Origin: Rhizobium rhizogenes NBRC 13257
GTDB taxonomy: Bacteria; Pseudomonadota; Alphaproteobacteria; Rhizobiales; Rhizobiaceae
DNA: 64,000 nucleotides
Direction: 5' to 3'
Assembly: GCF_000696095.1 (NCBI RefSeq)
Contig: NZ_BAYX01000006.1
Span: 310,001 to 374,000 of the forward strand
In this document: piece by piece, positions 44,768 through 56,416 of the stretch
How the letters are laid out: each line of letters opens with the position of its first letter
Numbering within the stretch: position 1 is the first letter of the stretch
The notes under the pieces: model-generated
The model's database searches: none
Told to the model about the DNA's origin: nothing
What the model saw: only the letters and a program-made list of their open reading frames with translations
Translations under genes and position numbers: made by a program

Positions 44768-44796
44768 AAACTAGACAGGAATTTGCATGTCGTCAA
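44768..44796 (-). promoter_or_regulatory. Candidate sigma-70 promoter of MFS leader
   Basis: TTGACG (44796-44791), a 17-nt spacer and TAGTTT (44773-44768) are visible on the minus strand. A start 7-8 nt after the -10 would fall at the leader ATG (44760/44761). The -10 match is poor. Confidence 0.4.
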
Positions 44797-44811
44797 TGCG
44801 GGACGAGGAAA

Positions 44812-44834
44812 CGTGGCGCCTGTTGGGCGCCACG
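44812..44834 (-). terminator. Terminator of polyamine-transport/ALDH operon
   Basis: A perfect 9-bp stem CGTGGCGCC / GGCGCCACG with a 5-nt loop, followed on the minus strand by TTTCCTC, lies 25 bp after the ALDH stop codon. Confidence 0.7.
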
Positions 44835-44858
44835 ATCATGGAGCGGAGCAGTGCTGCT

Positions 44859-46286
44859 CTATTCACCCCAGCCGACGACGCCCTTGATCTCGAGGAAATC
44901 GTGGATCGCCCAGTCGGCATATTCGCGGCCGTTGCCCGACTGCTTGTAGCCCCCAAAGGGCGCAAACGTATCCCAGTCCGGATAGTTGAGATAAACCGAT
45001 CCAGCGCGCATGCGCTGTGCCACCTTGCGGGCATGGGCGATATCCGTCGACTGAACATAGGCGGCAAGCCCATAGACGGTGTCATTGGCGATGCGAACCG
45101 CGTCGTCCTCATCTTTGTAGGAAATGATCGACAGCACCGGCCCGAAAACCTCTTCGCGGGCGATGGTCATGTCGTTGGTGACGTGGCCGAAGATCGTCGG
45201 GCGGATTTAGTAGCCGCGGTTCAGCCCTTCCGGCCGGCCGAGGCCGCCGGTCACCAGCGTCGCGCCTTCCTTGATGCCCGCTTCGATCAGCCGCTGGATT
45301 TTGTCGTACTGGATCTGGCTGACGACCGGGCCGAGATCGGTGCCTTCGGTGCGCGGATCGCCGACCTTGAATTTTTCAGCGGCAATCTTGGCAATCGCCA
45401 GGGCTTCATCGTGACGCGCGGCCGGCACCAGCATGCGCGTCGGTGCGTCGCAGGACTGACCGGAATTGCCGAAGCAGCCGGATACGCCCTTGGTAACGGC
45501 GCTCTCGAAATCAGCATCGGGGAGGATGATGTTCGCCGACTTGCCGCCGAGCTCCTGCGCCACGCGCTTGACGGTATCGGCCGCGGTCTTGGCGACAATG
45601 ATGCCGGCGCGGGTCGAGCCGGTGAAGGAAACCATATCGACGTCCGGATGGCCGGCCATGACCTGCCCGACCTCGGGACCGTTGCCGTTGACGAGGTTGA
45701 AGACGCCCTTCGGCGTGCCCGCCGCTTCCATGACTTCGGCAAAGACGATGCCGCTGATCGGTGCGATTTCGGATGGCTTGAGCACCACGGTGCAGCCGGC
45801 GGCGATTGCTGGCGCAACCTTGCAGACGATCTGGTTCAGCGGCCAGTTCCAGGGGGTGATCAGCGCGCAGACGCCGATCGGCTCCTTGACGACCGTGGTC
45901 AAGCCGCGCTTTGCCTCGAATTCATAGCTTTCGAAGGCGGCGATCGTTGCCTCCATATGGCCGCGGCCGGCCCAGGCCTGGGAGTCGCGCGCGAAGGGCA
46001 GCGGAGCGCCCATTTCCTGGCTGACCGCCTGCGCGATATCCTCGAAGCGATCGTTATAGGCTTCCAGAATGCGCTTCAGCAGCGCCAGGCGTTCGGCTTT
46101 GGTGGTCAGCGAAAAGGTTTCGAAGGCGGATTTGGCTGCCTTGACGGCCTTGTCGACATCGGCGGCGGAGCCGATCGAGATCTGCGTATAGGCTTCTTCC
46201 GTCGAGGGATCGATGACATCGAGCGTCTTCGGCGTGACCGGGTCCACCCATTGTCCGTCGATGAAGAATTGCAGGTTATGGCTCAT
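44859..46286 (-). pseudogene. Aldehyde dehydrogenase with one in-frame stop codon
   Basis: Read as one frame this is a 475-codon NAD(P)-dependent aldehyde dehydrogenase: PWNWPL, FTGSTRAG, the general-base glutamate in QELGGKS (245) and the catalytic cysteine in GNSGQSC (279). Codon 360 is TAA (45209-45207), where the family has a second tyrosine (GYY-RPT); the frame continues without shift through IRPTIFGHV, EEVFGPVLS and GGYKQSGNGRE. A single base change explains the loss. The truncated protein lacks the C-terminal 115 residues that complete the fold and the oligomerisation strand, so it is probably inactive unless the stop is read through. It is the last gene of the polyamine-type operon. 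Confidence 0.88.
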
Positions 46287-46320
46287 ATTGGTCTCCTTGG
46301 TCACGGACTGGCCGAGAGGT

Positions 46321-47409
46321 TCAGGCGGGAAGAATGGGGCATGCCGCCCCGGCCCTTAATGCGATGAAGGCGTTGTCGCCCGGTGCGAAGGTGGAAAGTC
46401 CCGCGCCGCGCGGAATATCTGCAATGATCGGCTGGCCACTTGGCAGGGCGGCATGGATGCGCAGGCTGCGGCCATGAAAGGAGACACTTTCGATGCGCGC
46501 GCCGGCGGCGTTCCCGCCGTTCTCGGTACTGATGGTCAAATCCTCGGGGCGAATGCCGACCGTGCGCAGATCGCCGGCACGAAGCTCCGGCTCCATGTCA
46601 CTTGCAACATGGAGGGGCAGTTCTCCTGCGGAAAACTGCAGCTCGGTCGCGCTTCGCGTCGTCAGCCGCGCCGGCAAAAGATTCATCGCGCCGATGAAGC
46701 TGGCGACGAATTTGGTTGCCGGCCGGTCGTAAAGCGTTGCCGGAGTGGCGATCTGTTCGATCGCGCCCTTGTTCATGACGACGATGCGGTCCGAGATCGA
46801 AAGGGCTTCGGTCTGATCGTGGGTGACCATGACGAAGGTCGTGCCGAGTTCGCGCTGCAGCCGCTTGAGCTCGACCTGCATCTGCTCGCGCAGATGTGCG
46901 TCGAGTGCGGAAAGAGGCTCGTCGAGCAGCAGCACGCGCGGTTCGCAGACGATGGCGCGTGCCAGCGCCACGCGCTGTCGCTGTCCGCCGGAAAGCGCCT
47001 GAACGCGCTGGCCGATCTTGTCGGCGAGGCCGACCAGGTCGAGCGCATCGCCAACCCGCTTGTTGCGCTCAGTCGCACCGATATTTTTGAGCGAAAGGCC
47101 GAAGCCGACATTCTCGGCGACGTTCATGTGCGGAAAGAGTGCGTAGTCCTGGAAAACCGTGTTGACCGGCCGGTCATAGGGGCGCAGTGGGGTGATGTCC
47201 CGGCCGCCCAGCAGCAATTCGCCCGAGGTCGGGCTTTCGAAGCCGGCAATCACCCGCAACGTCGTCGTCTTGCCGCAGCCGGACGGGCCGAGGAGGCTGA
47301 GGAACTCGCCCTCGGCTATATCGAGATCGATCGCGTCGAGACCGACGATGCCACCGGGGAAATGCTTGGAAATGGATCGCAGGCGCAGCAGCGCCTCATT
47401 ATGCGTCAT
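46321..47409 (-). CDS. Polyamine/quaternary-amine-type ABC transporter ATPase (PotA-like)
   Basis: This 362-residue ATPase has Walker A GPSGCGKTTT, the Q-loop NTVFQDYALFPHM, signature LSGGQRQRVALARA, Walker B VLLLDEPLSALD and switch MVTHDQTEA, then a C-terminal TOBE domain (VGIRPEDLTIS). The ATG at 47409 lies 11 bp inside the end of the regulator gene, so the two are translationally linked. It energises the two permeases encoded at 49199-50913. Putrescine, spermidine or GABA are likely substrates. Confidence 0.92.
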   Translation of the reverse strand: MTHNEALLRLRSISKHFPGGIVGLDAIDLDIAEGEFLSLLGPSGCGKTTTLRVIAGFESPTSGELLLGGRDITPLRPYDRPVNTVFQDYALFPHMNVAENVGFGLSLKNIGATERNKRVGDALDLVGLADKIGQRVQALSGGQRQRVALARAIVCEPRVLLLDEPLSALDAHLREQMQVELKRLQRELGTTFVMVTHDQTEALSISDRIVVMNKGAIEQIATPATLYDRPATKFVASFIGAMNLLPARLTTRSATELQFSAGELPLHVASDMEPELRAGDLRTVGIRPEDLTISTENGGNAAGARIESVSFHGRSLRIHAALPSGQPIIADIPRGAGLSTFAPGDNAFIALRAGAACPILPA

Positions 47410-48013
47410 CGGTTGCCTCCACGGGCTTTGCGGTATTGACCCAGAGGATGGTGCAGCGCTCGGTGCCGGCGTTGCGGAAGGAATGCGGCAAGGTGCTTTT
47501 GAACGCAAAACTGTCGCCGGTCTTCAGCAGGTAGCGGGTCGCATCAACGACCAGTTCCACTTCGCCCGCGGTCACGCAGCCGAACTCGTGACCCGTATGA
47601 GCGTAGGTTTCGGTGCCGCCACCCGGCTCGACGATGACCTGCATGCCTGTCAGGGCGGCGCCCGGCGGCGAGAGCAGATCCTTCGATATGCCCTCGGCAC
47701 GCACAGGCAGAGCCCGGCGGCTGTTGGCGCGCACGCAATAGAGATCGTTGACCGGCTCGCCGCCATCGACGATCAGCGCCGAGGGCTCGACGTCGAGTGC
47801 CGCAGCAAGCGGCCAGATGACACGCACCCTGAGAGACGACATGCCGCGTTCGATCTGGCTGAGCGCGCCGATTGATATCCCGGTCCTGGTGGCAAGCTCT
47901 GCCAGCGAAAGATTGCGTTCGAGCCGCAGCGCTCGGACCCGCCGGCCGACGAGGACGTCTACCTCGTTGGCGTCGCGCGCGGGCTTGTCTGTCTGATCGT
48001 CCAGAGCGTCCAT
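47399..48013 (-). CDS. XRE-cupin transcriptional regulator (PuuR-like)
   Basis: This 204-residue protein has an N-terminal helix-turn-helix (LRLERNLSLAELATRTGISIGALSQIERG) and a C-terminal cupin sensor (GTETYAHTGHEFGCVTAGEVEL, TGDSFAFKSTLPHSFRN). Such regulators, for example PuuR, control polyamine uptake and breakdown. I chose the ATG at 48013 with GGGAG 5 nt upstream; ATG codons at 48016 and 48055 are alternatives. It lies inside the operon it presumably controls. Confidence 0.88.
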   Translation of the reverse strand: MDALDDQTDKPARDANEVDVLVGRRVRALRLERNLSLAELATRTGISIGALSQIERGMSSLRVRVIWPLAAALDVEPSALIVDGGEPVNDLYCVRANSRRALPVRAEGISKDLLSPPGAALTGMQVIVEPGGGTETYAHTGHEFGCVTAGEVELVVDATRYLLKTGDSFAFKSTLPHSFRNAGTERCTILWVNTAKPVEATDDA

Positions 48014-48083
48014 CATGTCTCCCAGGTCCTTGCAGTCATCGGCCGGCCCGAACATGCTATGTCCGGGCCGGCATTGCCAGAGA

Positions 48084-49157
48084 TCAACCGCCGGCCTTCA
48101 CCTTTTCGAACATCTTGGCCAGATCATCGTTCTGTTTCATCGGGCCGGTGAAGACGGTGGATTTCAGCATCGTATCCGGGTCGGCGGGAAGCTGGAGGTT
48201 GTCCAGCGTCTCCTTCGGTACGGCGGCGAAGGCCGAGCTGGTCGATGCGCCATAGCCATAGCTTTCGATCAGGAACTTGCCAGAATCGGCCTCGAGCCGG
48301 CTGTTGATGAAGTCATAGGCGAGATCGATGTTCTTGGCATCCTTGAGCATCACGAAACCGCAGGCCCAGGTCAGCATGCCTTCCTTCGGCTTCATGAATT
48401 CGACCGGCACGCCCTGCTTTTTCAGGGCCACCGCCGAAGCGTTCCAGGTCATGGCGGCCACGAGCTGGCCGCTTGCCAGCGACTGCTCCACCGAGGTCAT
48501 GTCGGTCGTATAGGCGGATACCAGTGGCCGCTGTTCGCGTAGCTTGTCGGCCACCTTGTCGAGCTCAGTGGGCGTCATGTCGAAAGGGCTGACGCCGGCG
48601 AGCAGGGCTGCGACGACCGGCGTGTCGTGCACGGCGTCGATGGTTGCGATCCGTCCGGCATATTGCTTGTCCCACAGCAGCTTCCAGCTTTGCTCGGGAT
48701 TCTTGACGAGATCGGTGCGGTAGAGAACGGAGGTATTGCCCCAATCCCAGGGCACCATCCACACCTTGCCGTCGCCGGCCTGCAGATCCGGCAGATTGCG
48801 GAAGACGGGGAAGATCTTGTCCCAGTTCTTGATCCTGGAGGTGTCGATCGGCTGCAGCAGCCCTTCCTTGTTCCAGCGGGCGACCTTGTCGTAGCAGGGG
48901 TGCGCGAGATCGGGATGGAAGCCGGCCTTGACCTTGGTGAAGGCGTCGTCGTCATCGCCGAAGACGGAGGTTTCGACGGTATTCGGATGGGCCGCGAGAT
49001 AGGCCTTGTCGAAATCGGGCAGCTCGTAGCCGGACCAGGTGAAATAGGTGAGCTTGTCGGCTGCCTGAGCCGGCAACGCCACCGACGCGACGGTGATCGC
49101 CAAGGCCGCGATCCCGGCCGCCAGCCGGCGGAAATTCAATCTGCTTTCATGGGTCAT
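48084..49157 (-). CDS. Periplasmic binding protein of polyamine-type ABC transporter (PotD/PotF-like)
   Basis: This 357-residue protein has a signal peptide (LAAGIAALAITVASVALPAQA) and the family's TYFTWSGYELPDFDKAYLA start, with aromatic residues that usually line the amine pocket (WMVPWDWGNTSVLYR). A GGAGAACTG site precedes the ATG. It delivers ligand to the PotB/PotC-like permeases located just upstream in the operon. Confidence 0.92.
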   Translation of the reverse strand: MTHESRLNFRRLAAGIAALAITVASVALPAQAADKLTYFTWSGYELPDFDKAYLAAHPNTVETSVFGDDDDAFTKVKAGFHPDLAHPCYDKVARWNKEGLLQPIDTSRIKNWDKIFPVFRNLPDLQAGDGKVWMVPWDWGNTSVLYRTDLVKNPEQSWKLLWDKQYAGRIATIDAVHDTPVVAALLAGVSPFDMTPTELDKVADKLREQRPLVSAYTTDMTSVEQSLASGQLVAAMTWNASAVALKKQGVPVEFMKPKEGMLTWACGFVMLKDAKNIDLAYDFINSRLEADSGKFLIESYGYGASTSSAFAAVPKETLDNLQLPADPDTMLKSTVFTGPMKQNDDLAKMFEKVKAGG

Positions 49158-49198
49158 CACAGTTCTCCTCTTTTCTTTCGTTGTTGTCGTTGCAGATC

Positions 49199-50020
49199 TC
49201 AGGCTTGTCCGCGTGCGCTCCTCGAAAGGCCACGCTGGCGCAGAAGTTCGGCGCAGCCGGCAATGACGATCGACACGGCAAGGATGCTCGTTCCAAGCGC
49301 CATCACGGTCGGGAGTGATTTCGGGAAGCGCAGCTGGCTCCAGATATAGAGCGGCAGCGTCGGCTCGGTTCCCGACAGGAAGAAGGCGACGATGAATTCG
49401 TCGAAGGAGGTGAGAAAGGCCAGCATGAAGGCCGAACCGATGGCAGGAAGCGCCAGCGGCAGCATGATGCGGCGAAAGACGATCGCGTCGCCGGCGCCGA
49501 GATCCTGGGCGGCCTCGGCGATGCTCCTCGGGATGGCGAGGAACCGGGATCGCATGATGACGACGGTGGTGGGCAGCGCCACGAGGACGTGGCCAAGCAC
49601 GATGGCGATCCGCGACGGGCCGAGACCGGCAAGATTGACGAGGATCAGCAGCGAGATGCCGACGATAACGCCGGGGATCAGGATCGGCAGCCGGGCGATC
49701 GTCGATATCGTGCCTGCCAGCCGTGACCGGCCGTAGGTGTCCATATAGGCGACCGTTATGCCGCAAAGGGTTGCGAGAGAGGCCGCGAGCACGCCGATCA
49801 GCAGGCTCGTCTGCAATGCGCCGGTGAGCGCCTGATTGCCGACGAGCGTTGCATACCAGGCGAAGGTGAAGCCCTTCAACGGAAAGGCCGCCTGGATGGA
49901 ATCGTTGAAGGAAAACAGTGGGATCAGTACGACCGGCAGGTAGAGGAAGATGAGGTAGGCGACGACATAGATCGCCAGCCCGTGTCCCTGCTTTCGTTCC
50001 TGGACGGGTTTTCCGCTCAT
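49199..50020 (-). CDS. ABC permease, PotC-like
   Basis: This 273-residue, six-segment permease has the EAA cytoplasmic loop (SIAEAAQDLGAGDAIVFRRIMLPLALPAI) that contacts the ATPase. Its ATG overlaps the stop of the preceding permease gene (ATGA). With that permease it makes the heterodimeric channel. Confidence 0.92.
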   Translation of the reverse strand: MSGKPVQERKQGHGLAIYVVAYLIFLYLPVVLIPLFSFNDSIQAAFPLKGFTFAWYATLVGNQALTGALQTSLLIGVLAASLATLCGITVAYMDTYGRSRLAGTISTIARLPILIPGVIVGISLLILVNLAGLGPSRIAIVLGHVLVALPTTVVIMRSRFLAIPRSIAEAAQDLGAGDAIVFRRIMLPLALPAIGSAFMLAFLTSFDEFIVAFFLSGTEPTLPLYIWSQLRFPKSLPTVMALGTSILAVSIVIAGCAELLRQRGLSRSARGQA

Positions 50021-50913
50021 GTGCGGCTCCCGAAAGCGCGGTCGGCGGCGCGCACGATGAGGACGACCGCGAGGATCACCAGCATGACCAGCACGGCGAG
50101 TGCCGCGCCGAACGGCCAATCATTCGCCTTGCCGAACTGCGCCTGGATGAGCGAGCCGATCATGGTGCTGGCAGGACCACCCACCAGCGCCGGCGTCACA
50201 TAGTCGCCGACCGTCGGCACGAACACGACCAGCGCGCCGGCAAGCACGCCAGGCATGGAGTTCGGCAGGATTACGCGGCGAAATGTCGTGAAGGGCCGGG
50301 CGCCGAGATCGGCTGCTGCCTCGAGCAGCGATTTCGGCAGGGTCTCGAGCGCCACGTAGATCGGCAGAATGGCGAAGGGAGCATAGGCATGCGCCAGTGT
50401 CAGGACGACGGCCGTCGGCGTGTTCAGGAAGATCGTCAGCGGCTCCGAGGTGATCCCGGTCATCATCAGCGCCGAATTGAGGACGCCGTTATAGGCGAGC
50501 ACGATCTTCCAGGCGAAGACCCGCAGCAGATAGCTGGTCCAGAAGGGCAGCGTCACCAGAAAGAGCAGCAATCCTCGTTTCGGGCCGGCGTGAAAGGCGA
50601 GGTAGTAGGCGACGGGATAGGCCGTTGCCACCGTCGCCAGCGTCACGACCCCAGCAATCGCCAATGATCGCAGAATGACCATCCCATAGAGCGGATCGGA
50701 AAAGAGCGTGCCGAAATTGGCAAGCGAGATACCGGCGCCGAGCAGCGAGCCGTCGTTTGTCCGAAACGAGAGGAAAATGACGAGGGCAAGTGCAAAGAGG
50801 ATGAGGACGAAGGCGACGAGTGCGCCTGGGGCCAGCATCACTAAGCGAAAGGCGGAACCGTTCTTTCGTCGGGTCTCGCCGTCGGCAAGTTGGGCCATGG
50901 CACCGTTCGACAT
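50017..50913 (-). CDS. ABC permease, PotB-like
   Basis: This 298-residue, six-segment permease opens the operon. The EAA loop is SLLEAAADLGARPFTTFRRVILPNSMPGV. It is the first gene after an AT-rich control region with a clear inverted repeat. It pairs with the PotC-like permease whose gene overlaps its stop. Confidence 0.92.
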   Translation of the reverse strand: MSNGAMAQLADGETRRKNGSAFRLVMLAPGALVAFVLILFALALVIFLSFRTNDGSLLGAGISLANFGTLFSDPLYGMVILRSLAIAGVVTLATVATAYPVAYYLAFHAGPKRGLLLFLVTLPFWTSYLLRVFAWKIVLAYNGVLNSALMMTGITSEPLTIFLNTPTAVVLTLAHAYAPFAILPIYVALETLPKSLLEAAADLGARPFTTFRRVILPNSMPGVLAGALVVFVPTVGDYVTPALVGGPASTMIGSLIQAQFGKANDWPFGAALAVLVMLVILAVVLIVRAADRAFGSRT

Positions 50914-50930
50914 GATATCGCCGCCTGGAA

Positions 50931-50957
50931 AATGAAATTATCTGATAGCATTTCATT
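50931..50957. promoter_or_regulatory. Inverted repeat in promoter of polyamine-type operon
   Basis: AATGAAAT and ATTTCATT form a perfect 8-bp inverted repeat spaced by 11 bp, 18 bp upstream of the first permease ATG. The one-and-a-half-turn centre spacing suits a dimeric HTH protein such as the XRE-cupin regulator of the same operon. The rest of 50914-51194 shows nothing recognisable. Confidence 0.5.
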
Positions 50958-51194
50958 TATATGAATTGGTCAAGCGGTTTTTCGAGTGCGGCCTGTCTTT
51001 GAGTGATGATCTGCTTTGCTGGGCGGCGCAATGTCAGCCGAAAAGTGGATCAGCCCACCCCGCGCATGTCCGGGTGCTGGCCAAACGACACGACGGCGCA
51101 GAAGCCGGGGGGCGTTCGGTTCGACAGATGCAGGTTAAGCCTGTGGCGACGTCGACCGATCCGCCCACCGGCGTCTATCTGACGGCATTGTCGA

Positions 51195-51920
51195 TCAGGA
51201 CGTCGGTTTTTTCGTTCTAGGGGATTTCGATATATAGCGACGGGAGATCATCCAGCATCCGAGCGCCCAGGTGGCACCGGCGCACCAGCCGCCGAGGACA
51301 TCGGTCGGGAAATGCACGCCGAGAAAGACCCGGCTTGTGCCGATCAGCAGCGTCAGAAGAATGGCGACCACGATCATGAAGATCCGGGTGGACCTGTAGG
51401 CCTGCGTGCGGGAGAGAAGCGCGCCAAGCGTCAGATAGGTGACGGCCGACACCATCGCATGGCCGCTCGGAAAACTGAGATCATGAACGTCGACCAGATG
51501 CGGAACGATGTCCGGTCTCGGCCTTGCAACGCCCAGCTTCAGAGTGGTGCTCAGCAGCCATCCGCCCAACACCGAGGCAAGGATAAAGATGGCGATCGAG
51601 CGGCGGCGATCGAGAAGCAGGTAGATCGTCACCAGAGTCGTCAACAGTGCGAGGACCGTCGTGCTGCCAAGGCTGGTGATATCGCTGAAGGCATGGGTGA
51701 GCCATGCAGGCCCCACCGGACGGGAGAGATCTCCGGGCTGGCGAAGCGCCAGCAATATGCTGTCGTCAAATCGCCTCGTCGAGCCTTCAAGAACCTCGCC
51801 GGTCAATTGCAGAAACAGAAAGAGCCCGCCGGAGAAGGCCGCGAACATGATGAGCACCAGGGGTTCGAAACGGTTCAGCCACCCAAATATACCCGGCTTG
51901 CGGGGCTGCTGATCGTTCAT
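51195..51920 (-). CDS. PAP2-family membrane phosphatase
   Basis: This 241-residue protein has about six membrane segments and the three phosphatase motifs KLGVARPRP, SFPSGH and SRVFLGVHFPTD. It probably dephosphorylates a lipid such as phosphatidic acid or undecaprenyl pyrophosphate at the periplasmic face. I chose the ATG at 51920; an earlier ATG at 52004 would add a basic stretch without membrane character. No partner gene is adjacent. Confidence 0.88.
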   Translation of the reverse strand: MNDQQPRKPGIFGWLNRFEPLVLIMFAAFSGGLFLFLQLTGEVLEGSTRRFDDSILLALRQPGDLSRPVGPAWLTHAFSDITSLGSTTVLALLTTLVTIYLLLDRRRSIAIFILASVLGGWLLSTTLKLGVARPRPDIVPHLVDVHDLSFPSGHAMVSAVTYLTLGALLSRTQAYRSTRIFMIVVAILLTLLIGTSRVFLGVHFPTDVLGGWCAGATWALGCWMISRRYISKSPRTKKPTS

Positions 51921-52061
51921 GCGCGGTCGCCCACCTGAATAGTTGTCATTTCGTCTCCTCTGGATTCTGGTGGAGATGTACCACCGGCCAAATCCATGCG
52001 GCAACGAGAAAAGCGCTGCTTGCGAAACGGCATGGTTTCGGAAATGACCGGCGATGTCGGC

Positions 52062-55221
<3,160 letters not shown>

Positions 55222-55618
55222 AATCGTTCCAATCCATCTCTGACATTGACGACGTCCTCTTCCGTGCCGATCAGCTCGAACCTGTAAAGGTACGGCACCT
55301 GGCATTTGGCGGAGATGATGTCGCCGGCGATCCCGAAGGTCGCTCCGAAGTTGCTGTTGCCCGCGGCAATCACGCCCCGGATGTTCGATCGGTTCTCCGT
55401 CTCGTTCAGGAAACGGATCACCTGTTTTGGAACCGCGCCCTTGCCGCTTTCGCCGCCATAGGTCGGCACCACGAGGACGAAGGGCTGGTGGACACGGAAA
55501 AGCTCATTTGGACGGACCGGTATTCGCACGGCATCCAGGCCGAGCTTGCCGATGAAGCGATGGGTGTTCTCGGACCGGCTGGAGAAATAGACGATCCGCT
55601 CCGTCGATGGCTGTCCCA

Positions 55619-55840
55619 TCAGGCAAGCGCGCTGATCATGTCGGGCCGGAAGCCCGCCCAGTGCTGTTCGCCGGCGACGACCACCGGGACCTGGCGGTAG
55701 CCGAGGCCCTGCACGAGTTCGAGGGCGGCATCGTCGATGGAAACATCGATGATCCGATAGTCGATGCCGTGACGGTCGAGTGCCCTTGTGGTCGCGGTGC
55801 ATTGGACGCAGGCGGGCTTGCTATAGACGGTGATGCTCAT
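55619..55840 (-). CDS. nrdH: Glutaredoxin-like NrdH
   Basis: This 73-residue redoxin reduces NrdE. It has the CVQC active site in [12 protein letters not shown] and the family motif [22 protein letters not shown] chose the ATG at 55840, which gives the standard length; an upstream frame to 55885 adds an unconserved stretch. It is the first gene after the cobalamin riboswitch. Confidence 0.94.
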   Translation of the reverse strand: MSITVYSKPACVQCTATTRALDRHGIDYRIIDVSIDDAALELVQGLGYRQVPVVVAGEQHWAGFRPDMISALA

Positions 55841-56416
55841 GATTGTCCTCGTATCTTTGAAAGGCACACGATATCGTCCGGACATCCGCCGATGCCCGTT
55901 CGAAGGAAATGAAGATGGATCAGCACACGCCCGGATTCGGACGTGGATGTACGGCTACTCGCGCCGGGACTGGCTTGAAAAATTCGACATGGACTTCACC
56001 CCGAAGTTGACTGATCGCAGGAGTTCGGGGAGGCGTGCACGAACGGTGTCATTCCGCAGTACATCGCGACCTTCCGGACACCCCGCCCGTGGACGTTTTG
56101 TTTGAGGCAGGTCTCCTGGCTCGCGGGTCGTTGCATCAATCCTCACCTTCCCGAAGCATCATGCTTCAGTGGCTTTCGCTGGATAGATGCTCGCCGCTTA
56201 CAGTTGCGGGGGCAGCTCCGGAATTGCGGCGCCCATAAGGGGCGGTCGCGCACCGTATTCCCGTCTTAGCCTCCAATCCTTGCGAATCGAAAGAACCTCG
56301 AACACTAGATATAGTAGACGAGGTTGGAATTTCGTCAATCGATATGATGATGTGCCGTCGCGTTTCGTGGGGATAGAGCAGCGCCGCCGCAGGGGGAGGC
56401 GTTGCTCTGCTGAGGA
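55841..56416. other. Leader region of nrdHIEF and gap to metE
   Basis: The 576-bp gap contains the cobalamin riboswitch (56103-56285) and a roughly 235-bp stretch between it and nrdH with no supported gene. A 22-bp segment (56076-56097) is identical to one next to the metE riboswitch. The part near metE (56286-56416) is the metE 3' side and shows nothing recognisable. Confidence 0.5.
56103..56285 (-). promoter_or_regulatory. Cobalamin riboswitch upstream of nrdHIEF
   Basis: Read on the minus strand, the order of conserved elements is AGACGGGAATACGGTG, then the B12-box-like core CTGCCCCCGCAACTGTAAGCGG, CCACTGAAGC, CGGGAAGG, and GAGCCAGGAGACCTGCCTC. This is the standard adenosylcobalamin aptamer. 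It lies before the B12-independent ribonucleotide reductase, so cobalamin should turn the operon off in favour of a B12-dependent class II enzyme elsewhere. Confidence 0.93.

Noticed and set aside
44859..46304. Two separate genes for the ALDH halves
   Set aside because: Both halves are in the same frame with continuous homology across the TAA, so one disrupted gene is the simpler reading.
44787..46367. Long plus-strand open frame opposite the aldehyde dehydrogenase
   Set aside because: It is a high-GC antisense shadow: arginine/aspartate/glycine-rich with no family motif, while the minus strand encodes clear ALDH motifs.
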